Assembly (NCBI GenBank): GCA_028671895.1
Contig: CM053795.1
Coordinates: forward strand, 13,475,501 to 13,539,500
DNA from: Oenanthe sinensis
Lineage: Eukaryota > Streptophyta > Magnoliopsida > Apiales > Apiaceae
Direction: 5' to 3'
DNA length: 64,000 bases
Positions 50,801 through 62,106 of this stretch are shown piece by piece. Below the pieces are notes generated by a model that did no database searches, was not told the DNA's origin, and was given only the letters and a program-made list of their open reading frames with translations. Made by a program: the position numbers and the translations under genes. How positions within the stretch are numbered: the stretch's first letter is position 1; every line of letters starts with the position of its first letter.

Positions 50801-53800
50801 GACAAGGCGTCATGGATTCTGGCATGCTTAGTCGGTTATGTTGACCTGAATTTATGAGGATTCATCTCATATGAAGATGTGATACGTATGATTTGAGTAT
50901 TTAATGAGAAAAGTCTTACAAATCATATGAAATTTAATTAAAATTATGGAACAAATTATTGGTGTTCAACTAAGATTGTATAACGTTCTTTCAAATTTGA
51001 TAAAATTCATTGCTTTTCTTAAATTTTATAAAATAAAATATAATTGCAAATAAACGATGCAAGTTAAAGAAATTACGAAAATTTTAGTCAAATTATTTCA
51101 AACTCTAACTTTGTTGAACTCCTCATCAATCAATTGCTTAATTTTACATAAATTAATAGCATTTGCAAAAATTACAATACATTGCATTTATAATGTGAAT
51201 TATAAACATTTAAACCTCTAATTATTTAGTATTTGTTTGTTTATTTTCATAAAATATCTAACTAATAAAAATATAGAAGTAGGAAGCGTAAAAAATACCC
51301 TCAAACAAAATAATATTTTTATTGTATGAATAATGCGGCATGCTACATGGCTAAACTTGTCCCTCAAAGTCGATAAACCTCAACACCTAAATTCAATAAT
51401 CCTAACCACAAAATTTGCAATTTGACGGATATAGATCTAAAAATTAGGAATATGACCATCTATTTTCTTAATAGCGAACACACTCTTGAAAATTCCATAT
51501 GAAACCCTAGGAAAACGCCGGTATCTGGTGCATGCTATTTTTTATCCAAGTGTTCAGCAAAAGGTATTTCAAGAAATATAATACTGTTCCCAATCTCATA
51601 CTCTCATTCTTGCGACAAGATGAAATTGTGCCATGAACTTGTGATCTTGTAACCCGAGCCCAACCACAATTCTATAAAGGACCCCAAATTTAACATTTCT
51701 CTTCATACTATGCCCCTCGAAAAGAAAGAAAATAACAGGTACTTGTGAGGGACTTCTTACTTTTTCCAATGACATAATAGTAAATTCTTTTTTATAGAAC
51801 ACTCTTACAAATATCGTTATTTTTTGAACCCCCAACACCAACTAGGTATGGGGAACCACTTTTTATGAGTTTTGCCTTTGACGCTAGATGAAAGGATTTC
51901 AAGTTGATCCGACTAGTCAGATTGTTGGATCAAATCGAGAGTTTAATTATGTACACCACAATCCTGAATTTAACTGAACAATATAACCAAGTCACATACT
52001 CACATCAACTTGAAATCCCTTTCCATCGTGTCAAATGCTAAACCCATAGAAAGTGACACCTGAGACAACTTAATTGGTGCATGGGGCTCAAGAAAAACAT
52101 CGACCTTTATACGAGAATTCCACATAAAAGACTTTTCCATAATGCCATTAGAAAAAACCTTGCAACAACCTATCATTTACTATTCTACCACTTTTCTTAA
52201 AGGTAGAGGGGCGTAGTATAAAGATACATGTCTATGGGCTGGGATTCCTCAAAAGAATTGTGTCCAGGCTCGGATTTTGAGATAACGAGACATAATAAAA
52301 CTTTATCGTATTTCACAAAAACGAGACCGAAGATGACGGGATCTAAATATTACTCAAAATATCTTTGGTTGAAGCTATCACAAATATCAGACCACCAATT
52401 TTTGAAAACAAACCAGCATTTTCATAAGGTTTTATATGGGATTGTCAAGAAGATTTCAACTAGTCCGTCATTATAAAGAGAATAGATAGTCGTATTACCA
52501 ATATTTAGATCTATATCCATGGTTTTGAAAATTTTGGGGTTAAGGTTTATCAAATTTAGGGTTAAGATTTATTAAGGTTAAAATTTACCAAATCCGAGGA
52601 CAAGTGTTGGTGTGTAAAATGTATTTTTCATGATAAAAAAATCAAGATGTTTGAGAATGTTTTTGACACATGCTAATTAAATATTTCATTAGTTAGATAT
52701 TTTACGAAAATAAACAAACAAATACTAATATAATTACGAATTCAAACGTATAAATTTCACATTATAAATGACTTTAAGTGATTATAATGTATTCTTTTTT
52801 TAACTGCTATTAATTTATGTAGATTGTAGAATTAAGCAAAATTACTCATAATTATTGATTGGTGAAAAATTCGACAAAGTTTAGAGTTCGACATAAGTTG
52901 ACTAAAATTTCATAATTTATAGTGTATATTCACATATGTTATATTTTTTGATTGATTATAAAATTTAAGAAAATCAATAAATATTTCTATACCAACATGA
53001 CAACATTATACAAATTTAGTACCAGTAATTTGTTTCAAAGTTTTGATCAGATTTCACATAATTGGTAAAGACTTTTCTTATTAAATGGATCTCAAATCAT
53101 ATGCGTCCCACATTTTCATATAATCCTCTCAAATTCATGTTAACATGACTAATTAAACATGCCATGACGCCTTGTCATCCCTGTCAAGTCATTTTCTTAA
53201 CAAATATTTTAACCAATTTTCACACGTGTAGTTGTCCTTGAAATATTATGTATTCCAGAGGGTAATGAAAAAAGCTCGCGGGTATCCTCGTCAGGAGAGA
53301 GTCAGCTTCAGGTAATCCTTAAGTTCAAAATCTTTGATCATTGATGTGTATATATTGTAATTCTTTTTCTTGGAAAGAATTGATAAGAGTTAAAATTAGT
53401 TCTCTCCCTATATATTTGGTGGCTACTGGCTAGAGTTTCAGAGATAAAAAAATTTAATAAAACATTTTTAAATCTATTTCAACTTGTTATTGTAAGTTGG
53501 GGTAACAATTTTATAAGTCGGTAGTAGGAGGGGCTTTTTAGAAATTCACAATCTGGCTTGTCAAAAATTCAATCTTCCCCAAATAAGCAATAAAACCCAT
53601 CTAAAACAATTCATGTTAGGCAAGAGAACAGCAATCACAGTACATTTAACATGGATACAAGAAATATCAAGAAAACAAATAAAATTTACAATCTCACTGT
53701 CAAAATTTAATCTTGCCCCAAACAAATAAATTATAAACCTATCTAGAATAGAATAAGCAACAAAACAACAATCACAGTGCAAAAGACATACATATAAAAA

Positions 53801-54150
53801 ATCAAGAAAACAAATAAAAAATCGCACCTTTATTCACATAAATAGAAAGAGATAGAGATAGAGATAGAAAAAACAAACCCAATCATGGTCATTTTGAGAG
53901 AAGATTTGAGGGGAAGCTGAGAGAGAAGGAGTGAGTCATTGGCGAGTTTAGATCCAACTTTAGGGTATAAAAGCTTCTGTCTCTTAGGGAGCACATTTGT
54001 AACTTCACATATACGCCTTTTCAATTCTCCAACGGCGTCGTCTGCGCATACTTTCACCGTGTATTCTTTACCGCTCCACTTTACAGTCAGCGTCACCTCC
54101 TCCTCCGTCACCTCCTCCTCCGTCACCTCCGATGATGATGCTCCGGCCAT
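47845..54150 (-). CDS. UBLCP1: Ubiquitin-like domain CTD phosphatase (UBLCP1-type), 6 exons
   Basis: The animal homolog is a nuclear proteasome phosphatase: the UBL docks on the proteasome and the FCP/SCP-type HAD domain removes phosphate. Exons (minus): 54150-53879, 50271-50127, 48989-48875, 48795-48732, 48496-48331, 48090-47845; 1008 nt, 335 aa, the plant family length. Exon 1 encodes an acidic EEEVTEEEV start and a UBL (LTVKWSGKEYTVKV ... KRQKLLYPK). Exon 3 has the catalytic DIDYT (residues 156-160) within VLDIDYTLFDHRS. Exons 4-6 contain YDIIIWSAT, DHLAMITV and TIMFDDLRRNF. The basic tail SKRRRHT may be a nuclear signal. Intron 1 is 3.6 kb and is largely a foldback element. Confidence 0.96.
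50747..53235. mobile_element. Long-armed foldback/TIR element in UBLCP1 intron 1
   Basis: About 750 bases from 50747 match the reverse complement of the last ~750 bases up to 53235. Landmarks are GGATGACAAGGCGTCATGG at about 50798 and its partner near 53163; AAAAGTCTTACAAAT with AAAGACTTTTCTTATTAAAT; TATTTGTTTGTTTATTTTC near 51230 with its mirror near 52705; and GGATATAGATCTA near 51438 with its mirror near 52508. Weaker similarity continues toward 51530 and 52410, leaving a ~900-base centre with no convincing coding frame. Long arms are known in some Mutator-like and foldback elements. The target duplication is not resolved. Confidence 0.75.
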
Positions 54151-54439
54151 CTCCTTCTCTCTCTCTCTCTCAAAACTTGTGTGTTATTAGATTATTATTA
54201 TTATTGCTTTTAATATCGAGTGCTGCAAAATAAACCTGGTCGGGTTAAAACACTCTATTTTATTTTTAAGTTTTTAGCGAATAAAATGAAAATTTGTAAA
54301 TCTTTACAAAATAAAGGAGTACGGTGGTGGACCTTTTTATCACTAAAAAGTGTATATTTATTTTGAATTTTTTAAAATTGCAACTTTGTCTCACATTTTT
54401 TTCTAGAATTTTAAATATTTTTTTTAAGAAAAGCAAGTT

Positions 54440-55010
54440 TAAGCACTCTTGAGTATGGTCTGGAATATACACCGGAAAAGAGATCTTATACAAGTGTACA
54501 GATGGGTTGTTGGCGACGGTGTGGATATAAATGCAACGAAAGATCTTTGACTTCGTAATAAAATAGATTTTCATGTTGAGCAAAGTCACATATACGAGGG
54601 ACATGAAGAGCCTGTCTCATATTAGTTTATTCTCGAAACAATGGGATGCTGATAGGGTGATGTGAAGGATAATTTCCACAAGGAAGTTGTTAAAGTTATT
54701 CTTCAAAATCCTGTCTATCAAAGGGAGGTCAGTGATACGGTGCCATGGGTAGATTCAGTGGATGGTCGGGCAGTATTATGTAAAGACTGGGTATAGAGGG
54801 AGGTCAGTGATAGGGTTGCATGGGTAGATTCAGTGGATGGTCGGGCATTATTATGTAAAGACTGGGTATAGACATTGGCATAATCAAAATAATGGAATAA
54901 CAGATGTGGTACAGGGTGAACGGTGGAAGAAAATCTGGAAACTCGCAATTCCTCGTAAGATAAGAATTTTCCTGTGAAGGTTTTGTCGAAACAATGTCAT
55001 GGATTGGTAT
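54440..55010 (+). mobile_element. LINE (L1-type) remnant, 3' part of the RT ORF
   Basis: Broken frames on the plus strand show the plant LINE end region: a WRVG-DG-like segment (YRWVVGDGVDI near 54500), then PWVDSVDG, YVKTGYRHWHNQNN and, near 54929, RWKKIWKLAIPRKIRIFL followed by TGA where Trp is expected. The last part is the zinc-binding zf-RVT region. Stops and frameshifts are frequent, so it is dead. Confidence 0.75.
54722..54871. repeat. 75-bp tandem duplication inside the LINE remnant
   Basis: The unit AGGGAGGTCAGTGATA...GACTGGGTATAG occurs at 54722-54796 and 54797-54871 with a few differences. It duplicates the PWVDSVDG...KTGY coding segment, so it arose after or during decay. Confidence 0.9.
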
Positions 55011-55019
55011 TTTGTCGAA

Positions 55020-55183
55020 ATATTATTATCATAATTATAATATTAATATTAAAATATTATATTTTATAATATAATTCTCTTTTAATAAAAATACTTGTCA
55101 TTTTATTAAGAAATTTAATATTATTATCATAATTATAATATTAAAATATTATATTTTATAATATAATACTCTTTTAATAAAAT
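55020..55183. repeat. AT-rich direct repeat, two copies
   Basis: ATATTATTATCATAATTATA followed by ATATTATATTTTATAATATA recurs about 99 bases apart (55020 and 55119), then grades into simple AATAT repeats to ~55240. Confidence 0.8.
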
Positions 55184-55321
55184 TAATTTAATATAATATA
55201 ATATAATAATATTTTATTATATTAAGAAATTAATTTTATTATATTTTGCAGATATTCAGATATTCCGATAAGATATTTTTCTAAACTTAAAACGAAAATA
55301 TATATTAAAAAATTACATTGG

Positions 55322-55525
55322 TGACGGCCATGCTATTTGACAATCATTTCTTTTTTTTCCTTTGGTGACCGCCACACCAAATGGAGGTCATCATTTGAGA
55401 AAATGAGAGCATGACCGTCCATTAACTTGGCGGTTATAATGGTTAAAAATAGATTGATTACCGCCACATTAACTGGCGGTCTTTAATCCATTTTCCTCCC
55501 TTCATGACCGCCAACAAAGGCAATT
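55322..55525. repeat. Array of ~46-bp units with TGACCGCCA palindromes
   Basis: Cores start at 55322, 55366, 55412, 55458 and 55505, a spacing of 44-47. The three central cores are 25-base hairpins of the form TGACCGCCA - 7-base loop - TGGCGGTCA: 55366-55390, 55412-55436 and 55458-55482. The end units are half copies. No coding frame and no known family recognised. Confidence 0.8.
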
Positions 55526-55592
55526 AAGTATGCTATTTTTGAAAGTTTGAACTCAGTTGTCCCATTTTTAAAAATCAAAGTATTCTCCTGTC

Positions 55593-56213
55593 CTAGAAAT
55601 GAAATGGATCCGCAACTCTTTTGTCACAAATATCTAATACTCTGTTGTCTTGAATTAGTAGCATTGCCCAATCATCTATCGTAGCTGGAACCCTAGTCAC
55701 ATCAATTGCTTTAGTGCAACTTATAATAATCTCAACCAATACCACACCAAAACTGAATACATCATTTTTTGCACTTAACTTGTTTGGTGAGGTGTAACAA
55801 GGGTCTAGGTACCCTATGGTTCCTGCGGGTCGACTCGTGGAGTTGGTGGTCATTTGGATTGCTAGTCCAAAATCAGCCAACTTTGCATCCCAAAGCGCAT
55901 CAAACAAGATATTTGAAGTCTTGATGTCCCTGTGGATTACTACAGGCTTGGTGTCATGGAGAAATTGCACTGCTCGGGCGATTTCGATACGTTTAGGCCA
56001 TGTTGGCGGTGTAGGTGCAGAGTGAAGCAAGTCATCAAGTGTGCCATTAGGCAAGTATTCCATGACCAAAACTCTGTTATGGAACGAGTCATACCTTGTT
56101 CCAAGAAAATTGATCAAATTACTACAAGTTTTGTGTAGCAATGAAAGTGTACGTACATCATTATCAAGCTTGGAGTTGTCTTGAAGCTTTTCAAGACAAC
56201 TGCCAGAACCCAA
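55593..56213 (-). pseudogene. Truncated receptor-like cytoplasmic kinase fragment
   Basis: This is an intronless piece of a Ser/Thr kinase domain resembling RLCK/CCR-type kinases (At3g51990/At1g28390 style). It shows the helix C side onward: LVMEYLPNGTLDDLL, IHRDIKTSNILFD (catalytic Asp present), LADFGLA and the DVFSFGVVLVE region. The glycine loop and the ATP-binding Lys of strand 3 are absent upstream and there is no ATG. The APE Glu position reads SPN, a few residues are lost in EIARAVQFL, and the frame ends at VADPFHF before the last kinase helices. It is very likely a dead partial duplicate. Confidence 0.85.
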
Positions 56214-57231
56214 AAATTGTTACTGGGATTTTCCACCTAACTCTAATAAAAAAGCTTGTTTTTTTGTAAATATTCTAGATGAGTTTCTGTTTTTTATACA
56301 TGATTGCAAGGGACTTTGTACAATAAAAATATAAAAATACCCTACCAAATAAAGCATAAATTAACGTGATTTTGCTTTGCCTTCTCTCGAAAATGTTTGA
56401 GAGATATTTGGACATGATTATTATTTGGCCTGTTCAACATAGATTATTAAATGCAAAAAGAAAATAATTTTACATATTTGAAAATAGCTTCTTAAGAATC
56501 TTTTTTTTATTTCTTTTTTGAGCAGATATTTTTTAGAAAAACTAGGATAGCATAAATAATTGTAGTATTGTTTTTATAAGAACTTCAGTTGTTTTACTCT
56601 TTTTATCGTATAAATTAAGGGGTGCTTGGTTCCTATTTTGATTAACAGAAACTGAAATCGAAATCGAAATCTCATATATTGATATTTGAATTAATAATTT
56701 AATTACATTATCTCTACCCTCTTAAAATTTTATATTATTTTCATTTTCATTTATAATTCTCGTTTCCTCCCCGGTCTAAACCTCATAAATATAGCATGAC
56801 TTGATCGACCCACATACTTCTATTATGTCAATATTGAAAGCAGCTTTGTTACTGGATAATAAATGTATATGGGGAAAAAAAAAACTGAACAGTGAAGAAT
56901 TGGCATCGGAGGCTTGGAGCTGCGTTTCTCTTTTTGGGTTGGGACTTGATTTATATACAACTATATGCTATTAGATGTAGTTGTTGGGCTTGGGCTCCCT
57001 TCTTATTCTCTCAAAGGTTTTCCTATGTTTTGAGTAGGCTGGAGTGTTGGACGCCTAACTGATTTTGATAAATCTTGTGTAAAAGCCGGTCAATGAAGCC
57101 CAGTACAACCCACTCAATTTTCTAGCTCTTCTCTTCACATATTGATATAGCCTATTTGGTCATCTTTTTCATTCTTTTTGCTAATTATATTTGGATTATT
57201 AACTCAACGCAGAAAAGGATTAACATTTTAA

Positions 57232-57673
57232 GGGATCATTTAATTCATGAACCGGTATCGGGTTGGAATCAGAAATCGGGTTAAAATGGTAATTGATATG
57301 TGAATGAAGTATCATTTCTCGTGTTTGGTTGAATGGTAGAATGAATTTATTAATTTAATATATTTTTTAATAAATAAAAAAATATATGCAGTCAATATGA
57401 AAAATAAATTAGTGTTATTTATTAAATATTAAACAATATCATTATAAATTTTTATTTTAAAAATTAACATGAATTTTTATAAATAAAGATAAAAGTAATA
57501 AATTTTTGATTTGATTACGCATACCTCCATCTCATACACACATTCTCCCTGAGGTACTAGAAACTTATACCTTATGAATTTTAAAATTAAAAAAACCAAC
57601 CAAACATCATATATGAGTTTAGAATAGACAAAATCCATACCTAATACTCATAATTCACGAACCAAAAGACTCC
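57232..57673. mobile_element. Tourist-like (PIF/Harbinger) MITE, 442 bp
   Basis: Flanked by TAA on both sides (57229-57231 and 57674-57676). The left end GGGATCATTTAATTCATGAA and the right end reversed, GGAGTCTTTTGGTTCGTGAA, form imperfect TIRs of the Tourist type. AT-rich interior with CGTGTTTGGTTGAATGG and its mirror near 57595. Confidence 0.65.
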
Positions 57674-59350
57674 TAAGAAGTCGTTGAGATCCGATTATTT
57701 TTCAATTCAAATGAGCTTATGAAAATATAAAAACATTATAAATCTAAGAAAAATGATAGTTACCTCAAAAACTTTTCCAAAAATTGCCTCAAATTATGAA
57801 TTGTCATGTGTATAATTGATATTTTTTATAATAATATAAGATCCCGCGTGCATATATGTATATTAAAATAAGTCATATGTACGTAATTAAAACTAACCAT
57901 ATCCTATGTTACGTAACATCGAAATCGGAGGAGGGAAAAGTTTGACACTACCACAATTGTTGTAACATCATCCTTGCATAACGAAGATTTTCAGTTATTT
58001 CTGTCATTATGATATAAATATTTGGATCGTGTAATACGTCCACAACTCTACGATGGGATTATATTTTTAAAAATGGAAGTGAAATTTGGTGCTGTTATTC
58101 TTTTAACCACGACATTAGATACATTTTTGACATAAATTATTGGATAAAATCTACATTTCAATTCTCATTTAATTGTGTGGCTTTCTTTTTGCGTATTTCC
58201 ATATATTTTTTACCAGCGTTTTAATTAAAAATTACCATAATATATTTTTGAAACAATCATGCATAAATATATATATTTTTTCAAATTCTTTTACTTGCAG
58301 TAAGATTTAATTTAAAAGGATGTCCGCTCATGTTAAAAGTCCAGACGTTTCTTACAAAGTTTACAAATCAGATTCGAAGATATAATATAAGTCATATTAT
58401 AACAGATTCATATAGCTGTTCAATTTTTTTTTAAAATAATGATATTTAGTTATTTACTAACTTTTATATCTCATGTGATATATATGTCATTTCATTTTTG
58501 GAAAAAAAGATTCGTAACCTCTCAATTAATTCTTTTCTCTCGAGAGCATAACATAGTTTTCTAAAATTTTAAATTTTAACTTTCTTCTCAAAGACTTGTC
58601 GAAAATCGCCGATTGGGTTAGTCTATGTTCGAACTCGAAAGCACAAAATTTCAAAAACATAGAAAATAAAAATTCAGGGTAAAAAACTATGATGCACACT
58701 GTATATCATTACAGCATATGTTATTACTCCATTAGTTAACCTCAAACTGTAGAAAAGGCAGTTTTTTCTGGGAGTGACCAAACACTCATTACTGTTGCTG
58801 CTTTTGTCACTGTACGAAATCTTTGTTAATTTTACTTCTTTTACCATTCAACTGTTTCAGAAGGGCAGTAAATATATAAAGGTGAAAAAAAGGAAAAGTT
58901 AATGGAACAGAAAGAAATGAAGATTTGAATACAATTAAAGTGTGTAAAAAAATTAAAAAATTTATGCTAGTACCGTAATAGTAAGTTATAGACTTGGGTT
59001 TCTCCAAATGGGTAAGCCCAAGTGGGGTGAAAAATATTCTGACAGTACGGTGATGGAATCATTTTGAGAAATTAAATGACGCAATTTAATTAAATTTGTT
59101 AGTTGGGGAAAAAAGAATTGAAGAGAGAGGAACGAGATTTAAAATAAAAAAAGGAAAAAGGTCTTTATCAAGAAACCCTTTATATATGGAGAACCAAACA
59201 AAGAGGGGATGATGTTTGAATAGAGTCATTCATCTATATGTGACCACTGTCCTTGCCTTTGCAGGCACAATTCACTGCTACTATTTCTACTATTTTGTTG
59301 CACAACTCCAATTTATTTAATTTTGTATGTTCCTTCATGCATTCAAAAAT

Positions 59351-59498
59351 CGTAATTCTCGGTTTTCTGTGTCGGTGTTCCAAAAAACGTTATTATCGTG
59401 TTTCGGAATTTGAATTTCTATTCAGATCATAATTCTCGACTTTCTGGTGTTTCAAAAAACGTTATTATTGTGTTCGGGAATTTGAATTTTATTCAGAT
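59351..59498. repeat. Two tandem repeats of 71-77 bp
   Basis: Both copies read (C)GTAATTCTCG-like starts, CAAAAAACGTTATTAT in the middle and GAATTTGAATTT...ATTCAGAT at the end (59351-59427, 59428-59498). Confidence 0.88.
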
Positions 59499-62106
59499 AT
59501 TTTAATACGACATATTATAAATTCTTATGATTAGATTATTCATATACAAATATTTGATGTTTTAATAATACTGAATAATAATGATGTCAAAAAAAATAAA
59601 AACGTACAACATAATTCAGGAAGTACTTTTACCCTAATTGTAAAATGATGCAAGGGTTTTGCATCGAGAAGCTTGCCATATCAGTGCGCCAGAAACTAAC
59701 AAGATTTGTGTCTTCGAAATATTTCTCTTTTTATTGTGAGAAGATTGTGTAGCACATAAAAAATGGATTAAAGTATAATTAGGATGAGGATGTGAGTGGG
59801 GTTTGTGTGGATTGTAAATATTCCCTTTATATTTCATGATGATTATCTATATTATTTTATACATACTTTGAACAAAGTGGGTCCAGGTGGAACTGTCTGG
59901 CTTAATTATTCATGATTAAATTTATAAAACACACTATTACTTTTTTAATTACATTATAGTGTGAGATCATTAGTGCACCCTCTAAGCCTATGTATATTTT
60001 AATAAGAAATGGACAAAACTGTCCTTTTCTTTTCCATTGATTTAAGGGTCAAAAAGAAATTAGGTACCTAGGAGTATTGAGCTGGGCCATGTTTAACACA
60101 CACCTGCCTCCTCTGTCAAATTATTAACTTTATTTTTACTCATCATATTTATCAACCGATTTCAATGGTTATATTGTGGTATTCTTTATTTACATGTAAT
60201 TAATTTTGTAATTTTTTTTGAAAATAAAAATACAAAGAAGAATAACAGTAAATATTAAGGAGAAAAAAAAACAAAGGGTGGGACTGGGTTAAGAAATGAG
60301 CTGTCCTACAGCATTATATGCTTTTATCTGATGCTTACCTGCGCTGTCTATCTGCCACCCTGGACTTCCATTTTCCATCTCTTTTAACACATAAAAATAT
60401 TTTAAATTTATAAATTACTGTTATCAAGAAGTTCAACATGAGCGGATCTAGTAAGGGATACGGGGGACACGTGCCCCCTTAAAACATTTTTTTACAAAAT
60501 TTAACTATTAAAATTTTACAAAATTATAAAGATGTCCCCACTAAAATTAAATTTTAGAAAGAAATATTTTTAAAAATAATCTGGTGTTCCTTAAAAAAAA
60601 TTTCCCCATCCGCCCTGAGTTTAGCTACTAAAAATTCCAAGTATCTTATAGTACTTTGTACACACTGTCACCCTGATCCACAATTTACACATAACAGCAA
60701 TTAAAAGTCGAAGTTAGGTTTGAGTTAGTCCTCACAAACGATTGCGATAGTCATTTATCCATGATTTTTTTTTATAACAAATATGATTACAATTAAGATT
60801 ATGATATTAAATATAGAATCATATTCTTTATAAATGAGTATCTATTTGACATAGGATAAACCCACCCTTAACATTTCATATTTAATTATTCGTTTTGTGA
60901 TTAAAAAAATAATTTAAAAATTTACCTATCCGGCTGAAAAAAAACGTCTATTATCATTTATGGGAGGCGTATGATGTTAAAGTTAATAATTAAAACAAGA
61001 TATATATTTGTGTGTGGTGCAGTTGCATGGTTGTAACTTGTAAGAAGTGCAGTTTCTGTACTGCAACTGGTGCCCTTACCAAGTTACCAGCACCATTGCA
61101 GTTGCAGAGAGTATCCAAACAAACACAATTACATATATACATGTATATATGCATATGTATATGAGCAAATTAATATGTGGGCGTATTTGTATATGTTAGC
61201 ATTCAGCAATGGGGTCATCCTCTAGTTGTGAAGTTTGAATTTTTATTAAGATAAGGCTTTGAGCATCTCTGATGGATATGATGTTGTTACATGGGGTGGT
61301 TTCTTTGTAGAAGAAAAAGACAGACTATGTGGCCTCACTATATGACCATTTCTACTTAAATTATGCTTTATGATGAAAGACAAGTTTGTATTTCTATTCA
61401 AAACCACAACCTCAGCTCACTTTGGTTTTGTATACCTTCCCGTTTGCATACATAGTGAACAAAATTTCAAAATCTAGTGTAAATCCTATTCTATACATTT
61501 ATATCTATGTCACAATACTCATCTCTTTTTATCTACCATACTCGTTTCTTCTTATCTACTTGTCTCAAATGCCTTTCGAGATTTTAAATTAGAAACAATT
61601 CTTTTTTCCTTCTAGTAGAATAATAAATACAAAATTTGTTATGGCAAAATATCGTAATGTTATGATTTCATCGAGACAGAAGACAAATAAACAAAAAAAA
61701 TTTAAGAATGAGATATGAGTGTAGAATTAATGAAAGAGAAACAAATACGAAGAGAACTTAGCAGCAATAGAGGAGAAAGCAAAGAAATACAAGTCAATTA
61801 GCAGCACCCACAAACACACTCATAGTCTTACAGTAGGTCCATTATCATGCAAGAACTTCAAAAGGGTTCTCCTAAATTCTCTCTCTATCTTCTCTCACTA
61901 AAATAAGCCAAAAAATTCAAGAATTGAAGATAAATATTACAAAGAGGTAGGAGATGGGGTTGATGAAAATCAAAATCAATGATGAAGCAAAACTATAAGG
62001 AAACAAAATAGAAACCAAACTTTCAAAATTAAACCACCCCCTATCCCCACCCCTCACCCCACTCCCCCACCCCACAAAAACCCACCTCTGTTTGATAACA
62101 CTCACC

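Larger units (their letters stand above)
54151..55592. other. Spacer upstream of UBLCP1 with TE remnants
   Basis: A CT-rich stretch at 54151-54175 is the likely 5' UTR of UBLCP1 (minus). Further right are a LINE remnant, an AT-rich repeat and the palindrome array, all listed separately. No intact gene. Confidence 0.55.
56214..62106. other. 5.9-kb spacer and TCP promoter/5' UTR
   Basis: No gene is visible. It contains a Tourist-like MITE (57232-57673), a possible second one near 56629-56800, a short tandem repeat (59351-59498) and a GGGGGACACGTGCCCCC motif near 60461 typical of degraded elements. The last ~350 bases (AG- and CA-rich, then CCCCACCCC near 62041-62075) are the probable TCP 5' UTR and promoter. 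Confidence 0.5.

Noticed and set aside
54718..54948. Minus-strand ORF with two similar halves
   Set aside because: Shadow of the 75-bp tandem duplication; the plus strand carries the LINE motifs.
55593..56213. Functional kinase gene
   Set aside because: No ATG, no glycine loop or ATP-binding Lys, APE motif lost, early C-terminal stop.
61010..61140. TGCAGTTGCA-rich inverted motif
   Set aside because: Short, imperfect pairing; not distinguishable from chance in AT-rich flank.
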